Position numbers and translations under genes: made by a program
In this document: positions 1-11,249 of the stretch, piece by piece
Layout of the letters: each line of letters opens with the position of its first letter
Position numbering within the stretch: the first letter of the stretch is position 1
Notes under the pieces: model-generated
What the model saw: only the letters and a program-made list of their open reading frames with translations
What the model was told of the DNA's origin: nothing
The model's database searches: none
Assembly: GCF_011386835.1 (NCBI RefSeq)
Contig: NC_088795.1
Coordinates: 13,683,441-13,747,440, forward strand
Direction: 5' to 3'
DNA length: 64,000 nucleotides
DNA from: Chrysemys picta bellii
Taxonomy: Eukaryota; Chordata; Testudines; Emydidae

Positions 1-59
1 TTGCAATTTCAACATTTTTCCTTTCTTCCTGGAGTTGTACTTAAGCCTTTGGTTACAAT

Positions 60-470
60 ATACATCAAATAAGCACTACACCCATATATTATTAATTTCA
101 GATTCTGTTCATCTTCTAAATTGCTTCTTTGCTGCATTTGCAGCATTTTCTGTGAGAAAGCTGTTTACTTGACACTCGACTTTTTGTTCACGGTTTGTTA
201 TAGCTTTGACGGCTACTTCTTTTAAGTATTCTGCCATATGGTCATTTCAACAACATAGACAGTCCGGTCTTCTGTTGTCACACAGACACTATTACTGGAT
301 TATTATGTGTATTGCGCCACCCATCAAGACTGAGATTAACAAATTTCTGGTCAATGTTTTTTGCACACAGTTCAATTTCCTTCTCTTACATTGCATTCGC
401 CAGTGTCTGCTCTGCCAGGTGGAGTCTAGCATGACCAGAATGATTGAACCATGTCAATGAACAAGACCAA
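60..470 (-). pseudogene. hAT-type transposase remnant
   Basis: The minus strand around 288-337 reads NLSLDGWRNTHNNPV, which matches the SLDGW-N-HN-P pattern I know from hAT-like (DUF659-type) transposases. The frame is broken on both sides by stops and frameshifts: the upstream piece near 390-470 reads HLAEQTLANAM and then stops, and the piece from 60 to 290 continues in shifted frames. No intact ORF or terminal inverted repeats were identified. It is an old, non-functional copy. The family name is recognition only. Confidence 0.5.
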
Positions 471-599
471 AAAAAATTCATAAATGAACTGAGCAATCTT
501 TTCATATATTGAATCTTGCAGGTTCCAATTACGAACTTCTCCATGGTTCTACTAGATGATGAACAAAATCTTTTTTTTTTATACAAGTAATTTACTGTT

Positions 600-1735
600 T
601 GATGTATGTCTAGTTACAGCACTGCTGGTGGTACTAGCAGATGACTCTGAAATTGTAGACGTTACAGATGATGAACGTTCATAACCTGTATATCTAAGCT
701 AGTCCGGGCGACAAAACGGTTTTGAACAAAAAGTCATTCTCACTCCCTGCGTATAACTTAGTGTACTGCTATTAAAACTGAGAGTGTAAATGAAAGATTC
801 TTCCTACTGCAGCTGTTTGTACCACTGTTTAAATTATTTAATTCATTCGAAATCCATTTTTACAGGGAAAATAATTAGTAAATCATAAGGGTTACCTACA
901 TCTATTTAAACCCTTATCTCTTGCCACATACCAAACAGCTTGAAAAAAATTGTTTTAAATGTAAACATTCACAAATGCCTAATCAAACTTTACTTTTAAC
1001 TAAGAAATCTTCACCTAGCATACCAATTATATTTGGACACAAATATTTTGAAAATCATAAGCAATCCACCCAAAACACAATCTATGTTATCATTCACTGG
1101 CATAGTAAGACGTGGTAGGCAGTCCACAACGACGGTGCAAAACTAAGTATATTAACCAGTTGATCTGGGTTGTTCAGTCATGTTCTGAGTCATTGCCTTC
1201 TGAGACACGTGTTTCATTCTGACAGCCAGGCCTTGCATCCCTTTGTTGCACTGTTTACATTTGGCATGTGTTCCTTTTTTACGCAGAGGTACAGGAATTT
1301 ACTGAAAATATTTCCAAATAGGATCTCTTTTTAGGATTTGCAGCCATGACAGTTCTTTCTCCAGTTCCTAGGCGTTGGGGCTAGGGGCTGCACTCTGAAG
1401 AATATTGTCCTTTCTTCCCATAGTGTCCTGCTTTGACACCACTGGTGTGGCTCCTTTTTCTGGTTGCACACTCTGCTCCTTCTCCTTTGTGATATAACTC
1501 CTCAGTCCCATCCCACCCCCAGGAAAACAAAAGAACTAACAGGACAAGGTTTCTGCTCATGTAACTGCATTGCAGTATTTTATTCTTTTCGACACAGAGG
1601 GAAGCAGTTGAGAAATTAATGGATTTCTGTTTGTTTGTATCTGTCTGTGTACACTTGCAAGGAGACAGAAGAAGGCTGTTTACCTGATGTACCCTTGTCA
1701 AGGCTGGATCCCCACTTTGAACTTTAGGGTACAAA
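600..1735. other. intergenic, nothing recognised
   Basis: Mostly AT-rich sequence with only short random ORFs (65-117 codons, no recognisable motif). I see no exon, RNA gene or clear repeat boundary here. Confidence 0.5.
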
Positions 1736-2547
1736 TGTAGGGGCCTGCATGAAAACTTCTAAGCTTAACTACCAGCTTAGCTCTGGTTCCGCTGCCACCA
1801 TTTCCCAATTCTAGATTCCCACCCTGGGAAGCACTGAGAAAAACCTTTCACCAATTCCCTGGTGAATACAGATCCAAACCCCTTAGATCTTAAAACAAGG
1901 AGAAATTAACCATCCCCCCTCCTTCCTCCCACCAACTCCTGGTGAACACAGATCCAATCCCCTTGGATCTAAAACAAGGAGAAATTAACCTTTCCCCCTC
2001 CTTCCCTTCACCAACAATCAGGTTCTAAAAAAGAAGGCTTTTAATTAAAGAAAAAGGTAAAAATCATCTCTGTAAAATCAGTATGGAAATTAACCTTACA
2101 GGGTAATCAAACTTAAAGAGCTCAGAGGACTCCCCTCTAGTCTCAGGTTCAAAGTACAGCAAACAAAGATAAACACTCTAGTAAAAGGTACATTTACAAG
2201 TTGAGAAAAACAAAGGAAAACTAACACGCCTTGCCTGGCTATTTACTTACAAGTTTGAAATAGGAGAGACTTGTTTAGAAAGATGTGGAGAACCTGGATT
2301 GATGTCTGGTCCCTCTCAGTCCCGAGAACGAACACACTCTAAAACAAAGAACACAAACAAAAGCCTTCCCCCCCCAAGATTTGAAAGTATCTTGTCCCCT
2401 TATTGGTCCTTTAGGTCAGATGCCAGCCAGGTTACCTGAGCTTCTTAACCCTTTACAGGGAAAAGGATTTTGGAGTCTCTGGCCAGGAGGGATTTTATAG
2501 TACTGTACACAGGACAGCTATTACCCTTCCCTTTATAGTTATGACAA
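1736..2547 (-). mobile_element. solo LTR of a turtle endogenous retrovirus
   Basis: On the minus strand the element begins TGTCATAACTATAAAGG and ends GGCCCCTACA, so it has TG...CA termini, and it is about 812 bp long. The sequence matches my memory of a common turtle ERV LTR. It contains a tandem duplication of about 80 bp near 1850-2000 (two units with 'acagatccaa' and 'ggagaaattaacc'). No internal retroviral genes flank it, so it is a solo LTR. A target-site duplication was not convincing at these ends (acaaa versus accct), so the exact limits may be off by a few bases. Confidence 0.7.
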
Positions 2548-3138
2548 CCCTGAACTATCCAGAAACCATGGCTGGTTGTTATTGGGCAGATCAGTGTTTC
2601 TCCATGAGCTAGAGAGTAAGTTTCCATGGTGGGTGGAGTCATAAATATTCATAACTGGAGAACTGAGCCAATCAGAGCTTGGGGGCCGGGGAGGGGGGGG
2701 AGAGAAGCTATAAAATAAGAGTAGGAGACAACCCAGGCGGCTCAGTGGATGACCCTGGAGTCGAGGCCAGGTCCCAAAGCCTGTGATGACTTTGCCAGGC
2801 TATTGAACCCAGTAGCCCAGCCCCTGGGTCCCCCACGGGTCAAGCCTTAAATACAGTACATGTCCTATTGTGCCATATTTATAAAGCTTGGCCTTCAAAG
2901 TTAGCTGTTTTCCCCGATTCTTTATACATATAGAAAAGCAGCCTTTAACTCAGAGTTTTTGATAGAGGCTCATGGAGTCGGCATATTTATTTTTTATTTA
3001 AAAGTTTTAAGAGAAGGCCTAAACTTATTACAATAACATATTTTGTATTAAATTCAGATTTCATTTTAAACGGGTTTATTTTTAAATAGAAAAACGAATT
3101 TTAATTTAAATAATAAAATGAATGTTAATTTAGATAAC
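2548..3138. other. intergenic, nothing recognised
   Basis: Short G-run near 2680-2700 and an AT-rich tract from 2990 to 3140. No coding or RNA feature is visible. Confidence 0.5.
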
Positions 3139-3151
3139 AAAATTTGAAAAG

Positions 3152-3404
3152 TTTCAGAGTAGCAGCCGTGTTAGTCTGTATCCGCAAAAAGAAGAACAGG
3201 AGTACTTGTGGCACCTTAGAGACTAACAAATTTATTAGAGCATAAGCTTTCGTGGACTACAGCCCACGAATATATATGTATAATATATATACGAATATAT
3301 ATATATATAATATATATGCATCCGAAGAAGTGGGCTGTAGTCCACGAAAGCTTATGCTCTAATAAATTTGTTAGTCTCTAAGGTGCCACAAGTACTCCTG
3401 TTCT
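3152..3404. mobile_element. fold-back turtle SINE (full forward copy plus inverted truncated copy)
   Basis: A forward SINE runs from the tRNA-like head (tcagagtagcagccgtg, 3153 on) through the body ending near 'ctacagcccac' (3268). An AT-rich spacer of about 50 bp follows, then an inverted copy of the same body from 3317 to 3404 that stops at 'cctgttct'. The whole unit is flanked by one short direct repeat, aaaatttgaaaa, at about 3139-3150 and 3405-3416. The two arms therefore appear to have inserted in a single event rather than as two independent SINEs. Confidence 0.85.
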
Positions 3405-3480
3405 AAAATTTGAAAAAAAATTTATCCACCCTGCTTACATACATTACATATTTCCCCTGTCAAACCCAGCTCTCTGTGTC

Positions 3481-3751
3481 TAAGGTTTGTCTATATAGCA
3501 GAGCATGTTCTCATCTACCTGGGCTAACTTGAAACCAGCTGGGCTGAGTAACAATAGCAGCGACGACTGTGCACCACAGGCTTCAGAGCAGGCTAGGGAG
3601 CCAAGTACCTACCCAGGATCTGTGCCAGGCTCATGCTACCTGCACTGAAGCTGTGCTGTGCTGTTGTCACTGCGTAGTTACCCACCCTACTGGATTCAAG
3701 CTAGCCCAGGTAGGCTAGCCAATGCCCAGTTTTTGCTATATAGACCTACCT
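3481..3751. mobile_element. palindromic MITE
   Basis: The ends are inverted repeats: gtttgtctatatagca near 3485-3500 and tgctatatagacctac near 3734-3749. The interior is non-coding and partly self-complementary (aacttgaaaccagct... versus ...attcaagctagccc). It looks like a non-autonomous DNA transposon. The superfamily cannot be assigned because no clear target duplication was read. Confidence 0.55.
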
Positions 3752-3759
3752 GAAGGTTC

Positions 3760-6615
3760 ACGAGAGTTCTAGTGCCATCTGAGGTGTATTTCTGTTTCTG
3801 CTGAAGATCATACCTTCTTATTTGCACCAATGAGTATGGTGTCTATATATTCACAGCCACAGACGTGTAAAGACCATCAGTTTTACTTCCCCCCATTGGG
3901 GCAGCAAACGTGTAGCTCATAGCTTGGTAAACTAGTTTGTAAAGTGCTTTGAGATCTTTTTATTTACAAAACTGTGTAAACTATACGCTGGTTTTCCATC
4001 AGGAAGCAAAAATGGTATGTCTTCCTTTTTAGATAGCAAGTCAGAAAAAAGACTGTTCCCACTCTTACTGAGGATTAGAATAGTAGGTTTTGTTATTCGT
4101 GGGCTGAAGAATCTGCTTGGACCAGCATGTCAACTAATGTACTGTCATGGTAACTAAATGTATTACTGTCTTATGGAAAGAGAGTGTCTCTTTCAAAAAT
4201 TTGAAGAAATCCCCACACACGCACACATGCCAATAATCCCCTACAAGGCAATAAAATGTAGGTGAACACAATTTGTCACAGAGGTAATGGGTTCGTTGTC
4301 TTTGAAGATGTATAAACTCAAGCGTATATATTTTCATTGGAAATTCACATAACCTCTTTGATAAGAATGAATCACCTTAGGGGAAAATATTTTCCAGTGG
4401 TCTAGCAGTCAGTTGGGTTAATAATTTAAAGTTGCAACTATATAAAATTACATGGTTCAAAACATTTATATAAGTTTTGAATTATATTGTAAAGAAGCAT
4501 TTACTCAAATATGTTTGAAATCTTTTGACCAAAGAGAGAGTACCTCAATTTTATTCATATTTCTATTACATATGAAGTAACGTTTTTCTTAGAATGAGCT
4601 GACGTCTGACAAATGTATTTGCTTTTTATTCTCATTTTGGCAGCTCTACTAGATTGGACTTCAGTGAGTTAAGCAAACAAGACAGATTCAGACTAACACG
4701 GCTGCTACTCTGAAGACAGATTCAGTCAGCCCTACTCACAGTGAGTAATACACTAGTCTTCAAATAGCCCAATTGAAATTAATGGGACTACCCAAGGAGT
4801 GAGTACTACTCACTGTAAGTAAATCTGGTAAAATGTGATGGTAAAGAAATTTCTACAGTGAAACTATATTTTTAGACTACCATAACTGGAGAAAAACTGA
4901 ATGCATAATGGGGGTGTGTGTGTTAAAAGTGCAATAACTGTTATATTGGCCAAATCCTGCCCCAACCTGACTTCATTCGGTTTGCATAAGGTGTAAGTCA
5001 AGCCAGGAGTTGAACCTCATGACAAAGTTTTAGAAGCTGATAGTATTTTTCCTGTGTATGTATATGAAAATATACATTTTTAAAGGCTTTAAATACTAAA
5101 GAAGTTCTTGCTAAACACACATTGTCTAAGGGTTGCTTCTGAGTTTCAGGGCACACCCACAAATAGTTATTTGACATACACTGATGAATTAGCAGAAAAT
5201 TAAAGGTTATGGGCCCATTTCACTGTTGCCCTGCACCTTATATAGTCAGTTATACCAGTACTAAGTGGATATAAAATGCTATCAAATCCTAGGCACATAT
5301 CTAATTTCTGCTGCTCTTGGTAGGTTTCTTGTGTTGGAAAACTTAAAGCTCTTATACTAGTTCCTAGTTGGCAATATCACTAAGTCAGTTTACAGATTGG
5401 CACAATTCATGATGATTGGCAAGCTCTGTTCAGAGGAAGCCAAAGGTTTAATCATGAGGAAGCTCAGATGTGTCTGTCTGCAATACACCTGGAACAAGCT
5501 TGTGTGGATTAGAAGGTCTATTTCATATGCTCCAACGGACTGATCATTAATCACTCATTAAACCCCTTGGAAAGGCTCCCGTTGAGTTCACTGGGAGTTG
5601 GATCAGGCACTGAGTTAAGACCAAAAGAGCCCTTAAGATATAAGAGAAATATGCTTTAGTTCATTGCTATATGTATATTTTAGGTGGAATACTTTTTCCA
5701 TTACTCACAGGTGAAAACCAGTGGACATGGATTTTCAATACTCATGGAGGAAAGGATCCCATGTCTTTACTGTTCACCGCTCATTGTTCCCAGTGCTTTA
5801 CCCTCTTCATCTCAGTAACTATATGATTTATTCTTGTTACTGATTAATAGGATTCTATTCACAGTGGCAGGCCTTAATATCGCCTCTGAAATAAGAGCAT
5901 GAGTAATCTCAAATACGCACATTCAGATTTCAAATCATTCCTCCTTCTCAATTAACCTTTTATTTCCTGAATCCTTAGAACTGGAATTGGTCAAATTATT
6001 TGTTGTGAATAATTTCCATCACAGTTTGGTATTTTTTCTTCAAAAAATGATGAATACAATCATTACTCTAGTACTCTGTAAATGACTCAATATCTTTCTG
6101 CAAACAGCTTATTTGATTGGTTTAATATTGATGATCAAATTTATTTAGGATTTATTCTCATTCTTCATGCAGCTGTTCTGAAAACCAAAGGATTTGTACA
6201 CTGCCTCCTGTCTCCTCTCCTCCTTACTTACCCTCTCCATCTCAGCTCCTAAATGAGTTAACTAGTTAGTCCCATTGACTTCAATGGGACTACTCACGTT
6301 GAAGCATGTACTTAAGTGCTTCGCTGGCTCAGGCTCTTAACTACCAGTATATTGGGAACTACTAAACCTCTATGACATTGCTTACGCTTCTTTCTAACTT
6401 TATTTTCTTTACGCTTTTTGCCAATTCTTGTTCATTTTTTTCCCTTGTATTCGGCATGCATTGTTGCTTCACTCATTGATGTTTGAGACGGTTCTGAATT
6501 ACCCTTGTCTTTAAAAATTTCAATATTTCTTTTCTGTAGTGTGCATGCTTGATTTGTTTGTTTTGGGGGAACATGGAGAGAGTGCTCTCTTTTTAGAAAA
6601 AAATTAAAGAAAAAC
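3760..6615. other. intergenic, one SINE fragment
   Basis: The only recognisable element is a short turtle SINE head fragment in reverse orientation at about 4685-4716 (cagactaacacggctgctac). The rest is AT-rich non-coding sequence with scattered 'aatgggactac' MIR/L2-like scraps near 4780 and 6280. No gene was seen. Confidence 0.5.
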
Positions 6616-6619
6616 AGTT

Positions 6620-6800
6620 GTGAGGAGGAGTACTTGTGGCACCTTAGAGACTAACAAATTTATTAGAGCATAAGCTTTCGTGGACTACAGCCCACTTCCA
6701 CAAAAGCTTATGCTCTAATAAATTTGTTAGTCTCTAAGGTGCCACAAGTACTCCTGTTCTTTTTGCGGATACAGACTAACACGGCTGCTACTCTGAAAGT
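6620..6800. mobile_element. second fold-back turtle SINE
   Basis: A truncated SINE body starting at aggagtacttgtgg (6628) runs to 'ctacagcccac'. It is followed almost directly by an inverted full copy that ends with the tRNA-like head (ctaacacggctgctactctg, to about 6797). The unit is flanked by one direct repeat, gttgtgagga, at about 6618-6628 and 6799-6809. Read on the minus strand, it has the same architecture as the unit at 3152-3404: full copy first, then an inverted copy truncated near the same body position. Confidence 0.85.
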
Positions 6801-6811
6801 TGTGAGGAGGG

Positions 6812-7815
6812 AATCTTTAGAAAGGGGAATACGTATATGTGAAAGCCAGTAGAGTGGAAAAATGCAGAGACATGTGATGAACAGAAGACTAGAGACAGAG
6901 CTCTGTATGAGAAGAGGTTGAAACGACTAGGAATATTTAGAAGGAAGATGAATAAGAGAGGACATGAGTTCTATGTACAAACCAATGAGTAATACGGTGA
7001 AGGTAAATCAGGTGTTCCTATTGACACTTATACTTGCTGAGCATCCACCAGTTCCTAGTTAATTCACTTTGAACTTTGGGAAATCAGCACCATTTGCAAA
7101 ATTGAACCGCTGGTTCCTCAATATGGATTTAGGAGTCTCGGCACCCATTTTTTAAAAACTTGGCAAGTGCACAATATTGGACTACCTATTGAGTACACGC
7201 TGGAGCTAGTGCAGGATGCTGGTGCTTGCTTATGACGTTAAGTTTCACACTCGTACTCTGGGATCAATATTGGTTGCCAGTCAGTGTCCAAGTGAAATTC
7301 AAGGGGTTGGTATGACTTACGTAGCCCCCTTGCCAGTCTAGTCTTTTGATGGTAGCAGCTCCCAGCATCATAAAAGCTGGAACTGAGTTTGCCTGCTTCA
7401 CCTGTGCTTGAAGGGGCACAAATGGCCTGCAGGGGCTGGATGAGGAACCCAAAGGACAAGCTAGGCAACCAACTGTAGGCCCCAGACAACCTGCACGTGG
7501 CTGGGACTGCCCCAAAGTAGGAGCTGAGCCAGAGCAGGGACAGTTGTGCGTGGGAGAGCTAGTTGCAGGGGGTTGAGTTACAGCAGCAGCCCCAGAGTTT
7601 TACCTGCAGCAGTTGGGCAGATGCCATTTTGTTTCTCTCAGCCAGAGGGGCTTGAGACTGACCTGGCATCCCCAGCTCCACAAAGAGACAGAGGCTTAAA
7701 ACTGTGCAGCTCCTGTGAGGACTGACTACCAGCTAGACCTGGTAGGTCTTCAGGAGCCAGAGGACAGCAGAGGTATTGGTTGGATCCTTGTTCATTTGAT
7801 ATCCTTGATTTGCTG
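6812..7815. other. intergenic, nothing recognised
   Basis: Only short overlapping ORFs without motifs, and no clear repeat boundary. Confidence 0.4.
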
Positions 7816-8007
7816 TACACCTCTACCTCGACATAACGCTACCCGATATAACACGAATTCGGATATAAGTGGTAAAGCAGTGCTCTGGGGGGGGCGGGGC
7901 TGCGCACTCTGGCAGATCAAAGCAAGTTCAATATAATGTGGTTTCACCTATAACGCGGTAAGATTTTTTGGCTCCCGAGGGCAGCGTTATATTGAGGTAG
8001 AGGTGTA
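7816..8007. mobile_element. Tc1/mariner-type MITE (TA target site)
   Basis: Terminal inverted repeats are CACCTCTACCTCGACATAAC at the left end and its near complement (gttatattgaggtagaggtg) at the right end, each bordered by TA. The interior is non-coding. The TA duplication and a Tigger-like TIR place it in the Tc1/mariner superfamily. I recognise it as a common turtle MITE. Confidence 0.8.
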
Positions 8008-8785
8008 CGTATAAATTGTATTGTCTTAGAGGCTGTAGGGGTTGCCTGTTACTTTGAGCCCAGCCACCAGGTAGACGCTCCAAGTGCAAAGAACTCAGGG
8101 CCCAGTGGTTCTAAGGTTGGCCACCAAGCCCCTGAGGAGGGATGAATAGCTGGAAGTCTGGGAGATCAGGGGTTTCTCAGGTGGGGGGCTAAATTTAAAT
8201 CTTTAAGGCTGAGATTTTTCAGAAAAGCCTAAAGGAGTTAGGTACCTCATGGTTTTGGGCCTGGTTACCTGAGGAAACTACCTCTCTCCCTGTGCCACCC
8301 TGCCACAGGTGAAATTAGCATGTACTTAAGTCTACCTCTGGAAATTTGAACTGTATTGGGAGCGAGTCTGTAAATATATATTATGGAAGCTTCTGCCACA
8401 GTTCAATAATTAAAATTAAGTTGAGTTTTGCATATAAAGCAGAGACATAACCAGTTTATGTATGGAAATTACAGTGCTTATTCTCTGAATACAGAACAAA
8501 TTTTCTAAGACCTTACAAGCAAATCTGTTAACTAGTTTAGGAGATAAAAAAATATTTTTTATAGTGGGCTCCTTTAAGAAATTTAACACCCTATTTCATA
8601 ACACTACCTTTGTCCCAAACAGAATAACACAGACTCTTCAGATCTCACATATAGTTAAAATTCATTGAAATGTCATATGCTCAAGCCACATTTGAGGAAA
8701 AAATATAGGATTAATGATCACTTTTTGCTGTTTTTCTTCATAATTAAAAGGCTGATAAATTTTGTTCTTCTGCAGAGAATTCCAC

Positions 8786-9345
8786 AAAGAATCACCTTCT
8801 TTCAAAATGGCTGCCCTCTATTGTTCTCAATGGAACAGAAGCAACAAGGTGCCTTCAGGGAAGATGGTGTCCCTCCTTTTTCAAAATGGCCACTACCTTA
8901 TATCGTTCCTAATGGGAACTGTTGTGTTGCATAGCAACTTGAGTTCTTTCATAGGGACCTTCGCCCTAGGTGCTCATGTATCAGAAACCCCTAATGGTCA
9001 TGCTATTTAGCACCTCTCAAAATAACAATACATACAGAAGTCTGCTAGAGAAATCATACAATTATATATAATTATACTGAAATAGAATTGTCAGCCAATC
9101 AGACTGCAGGGCCGTTTGTACACTTATTACCCAAATATATAATCTTTACCCTGTGGTTGAGAAGGGGAATGGGTGTAATTTACATAATGACTTCACAGTT
9201 ATTTCTCAATAACTGCACAGTGTGCAAATTTCTGTACTCTGATTGGCAGAGGGGCATTATTAGCCTGTCAGAGTCCAAGGATATGCATAGTTCTCAGGAA
9301 CTCTGTGTAACTTTCCAGAGAATAAAGAGTCCACCATCACAAGGC
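8786..9345 (+). promoter_or_regulatory. cluster of promoter-like motifs (possible LTR or promoter)
   Basis: Seen directly: three ATGG motifs in YY1-like context (caaaatggctgccctc near 8805, gaagatggtgtccctcc near 8862, caaaatggccactacc near 8883); a perfect palindrome gttgcatagcaac near 8926-8938 resembling an RFX X-box; CCAAT boxes (agccaatcag near 9095, inverted gattgg near 9241); a TATA-like tatataatc near 9137; and AATAAA near 9322. This order suits an old LTR (U3 to polyA) or a genuine promoter. No coding sequence follows that I can recognise. Function is inference. Confidence 0.3.
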
Positions 9346-9686
9346 TAAGACTACCTTAAATTTTTGAGATGGCAGTGTGATGTTTCAATATGCAAAGAAC
9401 AAAACATGTACTTCCAGTTTAAATGGACATATTTAAGAGTAAGGAAAGCACCAGCAAGAATGAACAAAAGTAAGATATCTATGAAAGAACACAACATGTC
9501 TTCTCTGTCACAAGCTACAGCAAATTGGAGAACAAAGTGTCTGCTAATTGCTGAACTCTACAATAGGAGAGTTCTAAGAATGGCCCAACTGCATTGCTAT
9601 GTACAACACAAGCATCCGCATTAAATCTGTCTGGCCGAAAAAATACTGAACAATGTCAATATGTACTATAGAAAACAGACCATCCC

Positions 9687-9901
9687 CTAGGGTGACCAGA
9701 CGTCCCGATATTTAGGCCTTTGTCCCACGTCCTGACCGATGTTTGGTTGGGACGCAATTTGTCCCGATATTTCGCGGTACTCCGTTTTTGTTGGGGATTT
9801 TTTTGCTCCGCTGGTGGCACTCCGCTTTTTTTTCTGCTCCGCCGGCGACCCTCCCCCCCCCATGTGTCCTGATATTTTCTTCCTCTCATCTGGTCACTCT
9901 A
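9687..9901. mobile_element. hAT MITE with 8-bp target duplication
   Basis: The left end TAGGGTGACCAG and right end CTGGTCACTCTA are inverted repeats. The flanking direct repeats CCATCCCC at 9679-9686 and 9902-9909 are exact 8-bp duplications, as expected for hAT elements. The interior is non-coding. The same TIR family is seen at 35646-35771. Confidence 0.85.
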
Positions 9902-10639
9902 CCATCCCCTCACAGCATTGTTTAACATAGGACCACATTGACATTGTTGGAAATAAAACACATTCCAGCATAATACCATTACATCTTTCTGCAGCTAGGA
10001 AATTGTGTCTTTACCTGTCTTTCCTCGATGCTGGTGTCACAGGAGAGTGAATATCTTCAATGTCATTGTTCCACAGTCTCTTAGTATTTTCAGTATGAAG
10101 AGAAAAGAAAGTTGGGAATATGGCAGCAGTGAAAGAAAATTAGAAAAATGCGTATGGGGACAAAAACAGATGAAAACACTAGTAACAATAGGAAAGCAAA
10201 CCCACTTTGGCTACAGCTGACCAGAACCTGAGAGAAAAGACAGTTTATTGGTGCAGTAGGTGAGAGAGACACTAAAGAACCTGAGTTAAATGAAAGTCAC
10301 TATAATGGTGGAACTTTTAAACTGAATTTTTTGAATGCTTTGCAGCTTGATATCTACATTTTCACTTTCCATATTGTGATGGGAGACAAAATTTTCATCC
10401 TAATATGAGCTGACAGAATTGGAACAAACACATGTTGGTCTTATGGAAGTACTCTGGTCACACTTTTACCTGGATTCATTGTTAATTGCTGCGAGATTAG
10501 TTTCATTCAAGAAAACAAAACAGGGGTAACTGGTTTTACAATGTACGACAGTCTGTACAGCGAGCTTCTTGAAATGTCAATGAGGTGCTGTGTTAAATGA
10601 TGCTGTGAGAGGCTGGTCTGTTTTCTACAGTACAGAATT

Positions 10640-10912
10640 GGTTATACAGAGATGCCTGTCTTTGGTCTTACATCCCAGAAGGCTGTAGAAATTGCACTGT
10701 CTATGAAGGTGCTACAAGAGACTTCTGAGAGATAAATGTATCTCCAAAATGTACAAGATGACAGTTGAATCGTCAAGCAAAATGCCTGGTACAAAGGAAT
10801 GCTACCGATGTGGCAAACCAGGCCGTTCGGAAGCAAAGTGCTGTTATAAAGACCAGACGTGCCAGCAACATGGTGAAAAGGGTCCCATTGAATGCACATT
10901 GAATGAAGAATG
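10640..10912 (+). pseudogene. Gypsy-type gag remnant with degenerate zinc knuckle
   Basis: On the plus strand 10797-10853 reads ECYRCGKPGRSEAKCCYKD. This fits a CX2CX4HX4C zinc knuckle, except that the histidine is replaced by Arg (PGR instead of PGH). About 150 bp upstream the strand reads SQKAVEIALSMKVLQETSE in another frame, typical of the capsid-proximal part of Gypsy gag proteins. Stops and frameshifts separate the pieces, and a stop follows at about 10911. It is a dead fragment of an LTR retrotransposon gag. Confidence 0.6.
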
Positions 10913-10979
10913 AAGACTGACTGCAGGAAAGACTGTCTTTTTAAAACTAAACAGAACCAATTGCAATAAGAATGTGACC

Positions 10980-11245
10980 TGGTCTCGACCTAAAGTAAAG
11001 TAAGGTTGACCTAGCTACATCATTCAGGGGGTGTGAAAAATTAGTTAGTTAAGCTGAGCTAAGCCCCATGTAGACATTCTAAGTCTAATTCCATTGACCT
11101 AGGTACTGCCCCTCGAAGGTGTCAATTTACTACAGTGACGGAGGAACCCCTTCTCTCACTGTAGCATGTGTCTATGCTACAGCATTACAGCACCATAGCT
11201 GCATTGCTGCTTCTGTTCTGCTTGTAGTGTTGATATACCCAGGGG
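10980..11245. mobile_element. degraded MITE of the 'gtctacac' type
   Basis: Contains diverged inverted ends (cctggtctcgacctaaagta near the left; tgtagtgttgatatacccag near the right) and internal palindromic pieces such as agacattctaag and gtgtctatgctac. It resembles the better preserved elements at 26.96 and 28.65 kb. Limits are approximate. Confidence 0.4.
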
Positions 11246-11249
11246 GACA

